Shown here: piece after piece, positions 54,910 to 64,000 of the stretch
How the letters are laid out: every line of letters starts with the position of its first letter
Numbering within the stretch: position 1 is the stretch's first letter
NCBI GenBank assembly: GCA_021018995.1
Contig: CM037598.1
Span: forward strand, 48,871,185 to 48,935,184
Source of the DNA: Chloranthus sessilifolius
Lineage: Eukaryota; Streptophyta; Magnoliopsida; Chloranthales; Chloranthaceae
Direction: 5' to 3'
Length of the DNA: 64,000 bases
Notes under the pieces: generated by a model
Databases searched by the model: none
Told to the model about the DNA's origin: nothing
Seen by the model: the letters and a program-made list of their open reading frames with translations, nothing else
Translations under genes and position numbers: made by a program

Positions 54910-57900
54910 TTATTGCACAACTAGTGGGATCAGGTTAGGTGCCTCAACAGTTGCACCTTCCACACCTTCTCTCGCCCAATTAACAAAATCATTATCATCT
55001 ATATCAGTGTAGTTAATTGAATATTGGTCCCCATATGGCATGCTATCCAATAATGAATCATCTACCTCACCCATATCATATACGCCCCTCTGTTTATTTT
55101 TTCCCAACAACATGCCAATTTCATTCAATGGGATCTGGAACATAAAAAACTTGGTTGGCTTGAGATGCCAAGACATATGGTTCATCTTACACTTGTTCGA
55201 TTTATAAGTGTGAATCCCAACTCATCAGTCTTCACTCATTTACCTTGTTCCCTTATTTCAACCCAGCCTCACTTGAACAAAACAAATTTGAGACCCTCAG
55301 GATATGCCAACTCAATTATATCCGTTAAACGACCATAATATGTTATTTCTCCTGCAACGGGGGCTTTTGTCTTTTGCACTTGCATAACTCATAGAAGTTG
55401 CTGAGATTGCGACACAACTATTTTGGGTTTTAGCCCTCTTCTCCTTATCGAAGATTCAACATTTATATCCATTAATCGTGTAGGCACTTAGTCTATTTGC
55501 TATAGAAAACAGACATTGGGCGAGCAAATAAATTTCATCTGATAACTCATTGGATGAACCTTGTAACATATCAACCTATTTAAAATAAGCAACATGGTTA
55601 AACACTCCTCAATATTTTCAAAAATAGTGAATGAATTTAGTTATCAATTATCGTAGCTTACATGTTCCTCAAACCAATCAGTGAACTGTTCGTTGTGCAT
55701 TTTATGCAACTCATGTACACTTTCCCAACAATGCTTCATCTTAAGCACTCGGTTGTGTTTTTTGCATAAAACAAGAGATAATGCATAAATACATCATTCT
55801 GTGAATAATTTTGAATATAATTTTACAAACTTAAAAGTTCTTACGTTAGGTAACTAGCGACCCTGAACAGCACATAGCGATGTGCTTGCCTCCTTTCAAT
55901 CTCGGTGAGTATGACAGGTATGCCACACATAATTTCACGTTATTCATTATTTCTCAAAGGATGATTTAGCCTTGTCTCAACATTGAACAAGTATCGCAAG
56001 AAACATGTGAGACATTCTTCTACGAGATATCCTTCTGCAATGGACCCCTCAGGTTGAGCCCTATTACGCACATATGACTTCAACGTATACATGTATCTAT
56101 GCGTGAACAAATGAGAAAAACATAAGTGAAATCACATACAGACATATTATAAATACTTCTAAAAAAATTTATGACACACCTTTCAATTGGATACATGCAC
56201 CAATAATTTACAGGTCCCTCCAACACTGCTTCTGATGCCAAATGGATGGGCAAGTGTTCCATAGCGTCAAAGAATGATGGGGGGAAGATACGCTCAAAGT
56301 TACAAAGAGTGACTACAATCCGATTCTCAAGACTTACCAAATCCTCACTCCAACAAGCTTCGGAGCACAATTCATGAAAGAAATTGCTCAATTCCATTAA
56401 TGTGATAGCTACATGCTTGGGTAAGGTCTTTTGAATAGCTAGAGGAAAAAATTGTTGCAATATAACATGACAATCGTCACTTTTAAGGCCAAATATCATC
56501 CACCCACTAACATTGACGCGCCTTGCAATATTAGACAACTACCGTCTGATATCTTCAAACTTTTTAACACAGTGCAAAACATCTCTTTTTCACTTTTATC
56601 CATAGAGTAGTATGCAGATGGTAGATAAGCTTTTTTTTATATTAGAACTTGCGGGTGAAGATCTTTTCTAATGTTCATATATGCCAAGTCTTGACGTGCC
56701 TTTAAATTATCTTTGATTTTTCCTTCAATATTCAACAAAGTTCCAAGCAAATTATCACACACATTCTTCTCAATGTGCATCACATCTAGATTGTGCCTAA
56801 TTATATTGTGCTCCCAGTATGGTAACTCAAAAAATATACTTTTCTTCTTCTAGTTATATGGCATGATATTATTATCTGTGGCTCTTGATCATTTCTTCAA
56901 AGGTTGCTTTCCAAATATATGTGTATTGTTCTTTAACTGAATTAACACATCCAACCCAGATAATAAAATTGGAACTCGTCTAACCTCCACGATACCATCA
57001 AAAGAATCATTTTACTTTCAAAATCGATGATCTGAGGGTAAGAAGCGACGATGACCCATGTAACAATTTTTCCTACTATGCATCAAGTATTGATTACATG
57101 TTTCTTTATGGCATAAAAGACATGCCAACTTCCCTTTTGTACTCCAACCTATTAACATAGCATAGCCTGGGAAGTCACTAATGATCTAGAATAATCCCGC
57201 ACGCAATTGAAATATCTCATTCCGCGATGCATCATATGTCTCCACCCTAAATTTCCATAATTCTTTAAATTCTTCTATTAGAGGCCTCAAGTAAACGTCA
57301 ATGTCATTTTCGGGCCTATTAATCACTGATTTATACAATTTTATACCCCTTAAACCTAGATTTTGTTAGAGCTTAGAGTGTATAATAATTGCTTTTTAAT
57401 ATTATTTTGCAGTTAGGCAATAATATATAGTCATCCATAAAAAAGGTGCCAAGAGAAGGATTTAAAGCCAAGATAGCTATTGTTGTTGGAATAAACAGCA
57501 GAAAGAGCTTTCAAGAGAAAATTTCTAGCAGTGTGAACAACTATATACTTGGGCAAATGAGAGCTTCAAAGATACAAAACATAGTAGTCCAAGCGTTCAG
57601 TTGTGTGCACATGCATTTTCACCATCTTAAAAGCATGCAACTGCACACTATAGGTAGCTGCATCACAGCCACAATGATATTGACTGGAGTAGCTCAGAGG
57701 TTCAACAATAAATGGGAGCTGTGTGCACACTTATGAGGTTCACCATATTCAACAGCCACAACAAACTACAACTCTTTAATGTTGCAGTAGAGAAATAAAT
57801 CAGCACTACACTTGCTGATATAGAAGTCAACTCAAGAACCTCAAATCTTCAATGTTGACCTTCCACTGGAGTTACAGCTCCATACAGACTTGTAGTAGAA

Positions 57901-60900
57901 GAACCCGAGTAGACCCTGCACTTATATTTACCAACTCAAGATGCAGGCCTGCTACCATTAAAAGCTCACGAGCTGCACCTTGATGCACTAAGAGCCAGTT
58001 GGAACTAAAAGCAGTGCTGCAATGTATTGAAGAAAGTGCTGAACCAACCTCTCGAGTGGACCTTGCAGCTGCAGCCATCCTATCAAGCACTCCAGCCCCT
58101 AAACCTCTCGAGTAGCACTTGCCTTTAGACCTATCGAGATCCACTCCAACCTGTCGAATTGAAGGTGTTAACCTTTAGTACCTATCGAGCAGAACCCTTC
58201 ATCCTCTTGAAGCAAGTGCAGCCTACCAAGCAACCTGCAGAAGGCATAAAGGCAACAGCTGGGCTATAACCTGTCGAAGAGATCAGTGCAGCAGCAACCC
58301 CTCGAGTTCTACACTCATTGAACTTGTAGACTTAGAGCTTGCAGCTTCAACAATCCCATCGAGCAGTTCAGCTTCCCAAAACAAATGCACTCCAACCTGT
58401 CGACTTAATGCAATCCAACTTATCGAGGTGCACCTATCATCCTGTCAACCAGCAGCTCCCATCCTCTCAACCTCTCGAATGGATGAGCTTTACCTTCAGC
58501 CATCCTATCAAGTAGATAATGCACACTTCAGCCATTACCCTCATCCTCCCTCTCGAAGTCTTCATCCTCTCGAGATAATCTTCTCCACCTCACATGAGGA
58601 CTGTTGAAGCTATAGATTTTAATCTTCAACAGCCTATACATCTTTAAGCTGATCCAACTCAGGCTCCATCAAGTCTAAAATGTGAGGACTATATTTGGGA
58701 ATAGCTGCTGCTAGAGTATTTTGGGTTTCATAAGCAAATATCAAATGGACAGCAGGGGCATTTTTGAGAATTCCAAAGCACAAAAGATCTTTGCACATGT
58801 GCAAAAACTATTTTGGAGAAATGCTTGGCAGGAAGCAAGCCATTTCAGCTGTGTATAACTGAATGGATCTCTCACTTCTCTCTGATTGGCTTGAATGCTA
58901 AGCACATGGATTAGCATAAACTGAAATTAATTCCTCTCCTCTGATTGGCTGCAACTCAAAGCACATGGATCATTACATATGTATAAATAAGCATCCTTGC
59001 TACTGTAATTCTTTAGCAATGAAACCAAGGAATAGCTTTAGTTCTCCTTGATTCATTTAGGTTCTATTTTAGGTTTTATTTTTCCTTTTTCTCTTCTCGC
59101 TTCTCTCCCTAATCCAGCCTGTTGGATTAGATCTAAGTAGCAGCTCAGATATGTTTATAATTGTAATATCGGAATGAAGATGTGTGGATTGATGCACAGA
59201 CTACAGATCTGAGAACAAGGTTATTGTAAGTTGTTTGATTCAATAAATTATTGATTTTAGAGTTTAATTAAATCTAAAGATCCTATGGCTCCATTAGATG
59301 TCGATAAGGTTCATGTATTTGGGAATAGCCCATTCAGTTTACCAGTAGATCTATTGATTGCTATCTAATTTTCCTTTGTTTAATATCCCTGTGGGTGCCT
59401 GAGCTTGTAGCCTTGCATCAATAACATTTGTAGTGATTTTAAGGTTTCAATTTGAACCTTTGGATTGGATAAAGTCTATAGGATGATCTGTGACCATTCA
59501 AGTGGACAGATCATACCCTAAAGATCAGTTCCAGCTTTTGGTTTAATTTGAATTCTTCTACCTTACACTGGAGCTTGTAGCCAAGTGAAGGACAACTGCA
59601 AATTCACATGCCTTGATATGTTTTGCAATAAGAATCAGTCCCTAGTGGTCTATTTCTCCGCATTTTATATTCTATTTTACCATTCATCTCCCTCAATCTT
59701 TTAAATCTAGTTTTATATTTCTGTTTTGTAAATTAGATCTAGTGACACCCGAAAAACTCTCTTTCTTCTTAGATTAGGCTAGAATTGTCAGATTTGTAGC
59801 AGATATGGAGGTCTACAATACTGCTTTTAGGTTTTAGATCACTACTCCATGTGGGACAGACTCTTACTTATTAAAAGTTGCCATAAAAGGACCCTGTATC
59901 TTGTAGGTCAGAAATATTTTAGATGTGCTAAATCCATCTCTTTCACCTTCTATTTTATTTTGATTTTAATTCTGCAAACACAATAATCAGCACCTGAAAT
60001 ATTTACAATAGGGACTGTAGGACCTAGTATAAGCAATGACAGTATCATGTGTGGTTGCTTCATGCACAACCATGGTGGTAAGTTATATGGAATGAGAATT
60101 GCAGGCCATGTACTGCGCAAAATACTCATCATCCTAAATGGGTTGAAGCCATCGCTCGCTAGACCAAGTCTAACACTGCGAGGTCTGATGGAAAGGCATG
60201 ATTAAGAGTATCAAAATGTTTCCATGTTGGAGAACCTGCTGGATGCCTTAGAATTCCATCTTTAGTGTGACCCTCATCATGCCATCTCATGTCTGATGCA
60301 ATTTTTGATGACATGTATAATCGTTGTAGTCGCAGTTTCAGAGGAAAATGATGTAAAATCTTTGCAAGACTCTTCTTTTTATCACATTTTGAATGACCCT
60401 CTGGAGATTTCCATCGTGAAGTGCCACACCCATCACAAGATTTTTTATCGATAGACTCTTTCCAATATAACATACAATCATTTGGGCATGCAACAATTTT
60501 ATTATAGTTTAAACCCAAGTCAGAAATCATCTTCTTGGTAAGCACGAAACTACTTGGCAATGTCGAACCTTCAGGAAGCACCTCTCTTAGCAAGTCAAGT
60601 ACCATAGTAAATGACTTGTTGCTCCATCCACCAAGACATTTAATATGCCATAACCTAGCAATAAATGATAATTTCGTGTGTGATTTACACCCTGGGTATG
60701 AATCTTGTTCAGCATCTTATACTAGTTTGTAGAATTTAGCGGCACTAGAGTTGGGTAGTTCATTTTCTCCCTCCGCAAAATCCTTTGAAGGTACTTCTAG
60801 ATTTCTAACTCCAAATGCATCATGCAACATACCAATCATATCATCAACCATATCATCATCAGTCACGGTGTTGTCTACCGCATTATGCCTTGTCAAACTT

Positions 60901-61242
60901 GCATTAGGTACATCCTCCCCATGAAAATACCACGTGGTATAGTTTCGATCAATTCCATTGCACACCAAATGATCAAAAATTATTTTTATATTTTGATGCA
61001 GAACATTATAGCAATTAACACATGAACATTTCATCATCCCATTTGAACCTGCTCCTCGGGCTATGGCTAGATCAATGAATTCCTGAACACCTTTAATGTA
61101 CTCTAGAGAAACCCTATTTCATAAATATAAAAAATCATGTTTGCATGTGATCAAAGCTCTTCCTCATCAATAATGGTGCTCTAGTTAAAATCATTACAAT
61201 AAAAGGATACCTATCTTTCCGGATCCAACTCCTATCCATCAT
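54910..61242 (-). pseudogene. CACTA transposase (TNP2 type), degraded and split by a lone LTR
   Basis: Exon 1 (61242-61211, MMDRSWIRKDR) splices at GT to exon 2 (61113-60007) with VSLEYIKGVQEFIDLAIARG and MMKCSCVNCYN, the transposase-associated N-terminal domain. Next comes NYTTWYFHGED, then the TNP2 region: LLREVLPEGSTLP, KIVACPNDCMLYWKE, CDGCGTSRWKSPEG, LRLQRLYMSSKIASDMRWHDEG, STWPAILIPYNLPPWLCMKQPHMILSLLILGP. The frame is open except for TAA at 60717-60719. The following intron holds LTR H. Downstream exons give PENDIDVYLRPLIEE (about 57330), GLKSDDCHVILQQFFP to GPVNYWCMYPIER (DUF4218, 56500-56170), and ITYYGRLTDIIELAYPEGLKFVLFK (DUF4216, about 55330), with more stops there. Such a protein cuts element ends in the nucleus. 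Confidence 0.85.
57364..59990 (+). repeat. LTR H: lone Athila-like LTR in the transposase intron
   Basis: Starts TGTTAGAGCTTAG; the end is near CTGCAAACACAATAATCA but not fixed. It shows the family LTR features: TATAAATA at 58982-58989, CTGATTGGCT boxes upstream, hairpin 2 (59483-59514, perfect), hairpin 3 with one bulge (59566-59587) and GGAGGTCTAC near the end. About 18 CTCTCGAG/CCTATCGAG-type motifs lie at 57870-58580. No internal element parts adjoin it, so it is a solo LTR. No clear target duplication. Confidence 0.75.
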
Positions 61243-61496
61243 TTGAATGGTTAGATTTAGTTTCCCCAACATTTTCGTCAAATATTATGAAAAATAAGGT
61301 ACATAAATCAGTAATAGGGAGACTAAAGTAATAACGTTTTCGCCAAAATCCGAATCAACCTGGTTGGACATGACTATCGCCCTTAGAATAAATTAATAGT
61401 GATATCCTTTATAAGTAAAAAATATCAAAAGTAGGATATCTTATACTATTTATGATTAATAATTTACCCCAAATCATGATCAAAGTTCTACCATTC

Positions 61497-61556
61497 TGAT
61501 CATCATGTAGGGCAACTTATTTAACTCATGAACGGAGTTGCGCTACATGATGATCA
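61497..61556. repeat. 20-bp inverted repeat upstream of the transposase gene
   Basis: TGATCATCATGTAGGGCAAC (61497-61516) and GTTGCGCTACATGATGATCA (61537-61556) are inverted copies with one mismatch and a 20-base spacer. It lies about 255 bp before the transposase start. Confidence 0.8.
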
Positions 61557-61789
61557 CATAGGGATTGCATAGAATGCTCATGTGCATTGTACTTGTGTAA
61601 TATACCTTTATCCAATATCATTGCAATTGAAGAGTGAATGGGAGAAAAAAAATTTCCCACTTTAAGAGAAGCTGTCTGTAGAGTTGTAATGAGTGAAGAA
61701 TTGTTCTTGTTACTCTTTTCCTTTGAAAGCTAGCCATATTAGAACATTTTGTGTAAATGAATAAATAAACGAGGGTCCTCCACTAATTC

Positions 61790-61940
61790 CTTTGTCGGGG
61801 ATATTATTGCCGAAAACCAAAATTTTTTTGCCGGCAGTTTCGATCCGCCGGTAGCCGTAATTTCTTCGTCGGCGGTTTGGGATCGCCGCGGATATTTTAA
61901 AAAAAAATTTTGCCGGCAGCTCAGGTCCGCCGACAATGTT
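61790..61940. repeat. CpG-rich subterminal-type repeats
   Basis: TTTTGCCGGCAG followed by a GATCCGCCG-like word occurs twice (about 61824 and 61906), with TCGGCGG and CGCCGCGG between, in otherwise AT-rich DNA. Such clustered short repeats are typical of CACTA ends, where transposition proteins bind. Confidence 0.5.
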
Positions 61941-61971
61941 AGCTAATAACTTGGTAGGAGTTTGTACAAGG

Positions 61972-62322
61972 TAGATGGACCGTGCGCTACTGTTGGTTTG
62001 CAGTCTAATCTCAGACTCTGTGCACTAAATAACCCCATAAAACCTTGGGATCTCTGTCGATTTCTAATATGTGACCCTATAGATGGACTGAGATTGGTCA
62101 ATATACTGTGTGCCACTGCTGGTTTGCAGTCTAATCTCAGACTCTGTGCACTAAATAACCCGTAAACCTTGGGATCTGTGCCGATTTCTAATATGTGACC
62201 TGTAGATGGACTGAGATTGGTCTGTATACCGTGTGCTACGGCTGGTTCGCAATCTAATCTCAGACTTTGTGCACTAAATAACCCATAAACCTTGGGATCT
62301 CTGCAGATTTCTAATAGGGGTG
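61972..62322. repeat. Three tandem copies of a ~122-bp unit
   Basis: Units start TAGATGGAC at 61972, 62080 and 62203 and end near 62322. Shared words include GGTTTGCAGTCTAATCTCAG, CTCTGTGCACTAAATAACCC and CCTTGGGATCT. The first unit lacks about 15 bp near its start. Confidence 0.9.
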
Positions 62323-62587
62323 TCCTGTAATAACAAAAAATTAAAATTGTAGTATGAACTAAGGACTAAGGAGCATGGACAACAACACGTGAATGGGTAT
62401 CATGCTTAGTTGAATCCACAAACTGTAATTTTAACAACTAATATTGAAGCTCATTTGTTGGTCAGTGTCAATCGTAGTCTAAAATCTCAATTTTCTGGTA
62501 TGGATCATCCAACTCTAAAACTAGTACATATTGTCTGATATGTACCAGGTCAAGACGACATATTGGTATGTATCGTGCGATACTTCA

Positions 62588-62590
<3 letters not shown>

Positions 62591-62622
<32 letters not shown>
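62591..62622. repeat. (AT)n microsatellite
   Basis: An uninterrupted AT dinucleotide run of about 32 bases. Confidence 0.95.
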
Positions 62623-62625
<3 letters not shown>

Positions 62626-63051
62626 ATACACTAGAATAACACATTCAAAGTATTGACCTCTAAACTGATATCATTTTCATCCGAAATTTTGAACCATTGT
62701 TTGCATCCACTTAGTATATTCTTTTTATGATATATGCTCCACTGATGAACAATCATTTGGATTGTTTATACTGATCATATATATGTGCCAACTCAACATT
62801 AAAGTTATAAAATTAAACACATATTTTAATGGTATGAGATCGTTTACCCGTTATATCTCGTATGAAGCCATTATCACTGAGAATATTGGATATCATGATT
62901 TCAGAGATATAAAAAGCATGGTTAAAATAGGGTAAGGTAAGAATCTGTAGCCAATAAAAATATATTTAATTTGGTATCAAATGCATGAAAAGAAGAGAGT
63001 AGAATTTTGGGCTTGGCCGATGGCTTAAGTTCGTTTGCCCCTAAATAGTTT
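62623..63051. other. CACTA 5' flank without recognised features
   Basis: AT-rich sequence inside the proposed terminus. I see no gene. Confidence 0.4.
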
Positions 63052-63078
63052 CCGCTAAAAGCCACAAATTTTGTAGTG
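63052..63078 (-). repeat. CACTA terminal inverted repeat (right end)
   Basis: On the minus strand it reads CACTACAAAATTTGTGGCTT then TTAGCGG. The CACTACAA start is the superfamily hallmark. The three bases outside are TGT. Confidence 0.65.
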
Positions 63079-64000
63079 TGTGTTTGCTCACTTATTATTG
63101 GACAAAATTCCTAGTCAGTTGCTGTTGCATATTTGCATCTAACTGAATTGATATCAAATTGATCTAATGTATATCTATAATAGTTTAGGTTGTTAACTTA
63201 TTGCCCCAAATTAGAACCTCATGTTATCACATAAGTGATCATCTGAGAGGAATTGGGTTACAATTTAGTTACTTATATTTATATTTTTTAAGTGAAAACA
63301 ATGGCTAAATAGCCCTAATACATGAAGCAGATTAACAAGATGAATCTGGTTTTTATCCCGAGAGCTAGATGAATTGTGGTCATTAAAAATGCAGGGTGAT
63401 GTTGGGATTTTTGGTGGAAATTAGTGGACATTGGAGCTTGGTCATTTCGGTAAGCATGAATTATCCGAAGGGAATCCAATATGTATGTAATCGTGAGGGC
63501 TAAGAAACAGCTGACCTAAAAGTTAAAAAAAAAAAACACACACCATAGAGATCCTAGATATCGCCATCCAGTAAAGTATATTTAAAGAGCTACCCTTATT
63601 CGTACGTATATCTAGGTATCATAATAATAAGGGAATTCAGAGATGACTACAAGTGCATGTGTACAAATATAGATTCAGTAGTGAAGATTCATTAAAAAAA
63701 TGAAAATTAAAGGAATAGAAGCTGGCTCAACAAGCAGCTGGCCTAAGAGGAAAAGAAGAAAAGAACATAGAAACCAGCCTATCTTATGTAGACCACATAC
63801 CACAATGCCCAGAACAGGCAAAAATAAATGGAAGAAGATTGACTAAACTGGGCAGCTGAGGAAAGTAGATAAAGACCTACTGTTATCTCTTAATATCTCT
63901 GGTTTATTGTGGCACAACACAGCTCAACAGTTGGAGTAAATCACAGAAAATGAATGACAGGAAAACTGGTAGTCAATGAATTTACTAATTACTATAGAAG
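63079..64000. other. Flanking sequence, nothing recognised
   Basis: AT-rich. No ORF of note, no LTR end, no repeat longer than simple A runs. It may be the DNA into which the CACTA element inserted. Confidence 0.4.

Larger units (their letters stand above)
53291..63078 (-). mobile_element. CACTA (En/Spm) transposon, degraded, left end unknown
   Basis: Two genes typical of CACTA elements lie on the minus strand: a TNP2-type transposase (61242 to 54910) and a TNPD-like gene (54606 to 53291). The right terminus is CACTACAAAATTTGTGGC on the minus strand (63052-63078). The opposite terminal repeat and the 3-bp target duplication were not found. A lone LTR (H) lies inside the transposase gene. Assignment of the 63078 terminus to this same element is likely but not proven. 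Confidence 0.75.

Noticed and set aside
61962..62165. 67-codon frame over the 122-bp repeats
   Set aside because: The peptide repeats only because the DNA does; the third unit does not keep the frame and nothing resembles a known protein.

Overview
The window looks like repeat-dense, probably heterochromatic nuclear DNA of a flowering plant with a large genome. I see no host gene, no tRNA or rRNA gene and no CRISPR array. Nearly all recognisable sequence is Ty3/gypsy LTR retrotransposon of the Athila type: gag-pol followed by a post-pol 'envelope-like' ORF, LTRs of about 1.5-2.4 kb, and primer-binding sites matching tRNA-Asp. One CACTA (En/Spm) DNA transposon occupies the right end. The species cannot be named from the sequence.

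Layout. (1) 1-8969: element A, the 3' half of an Athila-type element (pol from mid-RT, env-like ORF, long 3' UTR, 3' LTR). (2) 9070-23179: element B, complete, two LTRs flanked by the 5-bp target duplication GTGGC. (3) 23247-34226: element C, an older fragment (end of integrase, UTR, env-like ORF). It is interrupted at 23881-31192 by element D, a minus-strand element with two LTRs, CATGG target duplications, a tRNA-Asp primer site and a whole Gag reading frame but no pol. (4) 34227-about 49628: element E, with 5' LTR, primer site, gag, pol, env-like ORF and a truncated 3' LTR, inserted into the env-like ORF of C. (5) about 49625-52075: element G, a fragment with another env-like ORF. (6) about 53291-63078: a degraded CACTA element on the minus strand, with a TNP2-type transposase, a second TNPD-like gene and a CACTA terminal repeat at 63052-63078. 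A lone Athila-like LTR (H, 57364 to about 59990) sits in a transposase intron.

Every coding region is broken. A, C, D and E carry mostly nonsense codons where Gln or Trp is expected, as C-to-T decay of methylated DNA would give. B instead carries dozens of tiny indels concentrated at CTG/CAG, which may be sequencing error rather than biology.

The most interesting signals are non-coding. Each element has its own CpG-centred short palindrome (TTCGAA, GCGAAAAG, TCGCGA, CTCGAG or ATCGTAA) repeated many times both in its LTR and in an internal non-coding region, usually the UTR before the env-like ORF. The transcribed part of the LTRs carries several hairpins whose stems change in a compensating way between copies. 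A hairpin plus a conserved block of about 180 bp sits just before the 3' LTR in four elements that otherwise differ, and a second polypurine tract follows the env-like ORF in four copies.
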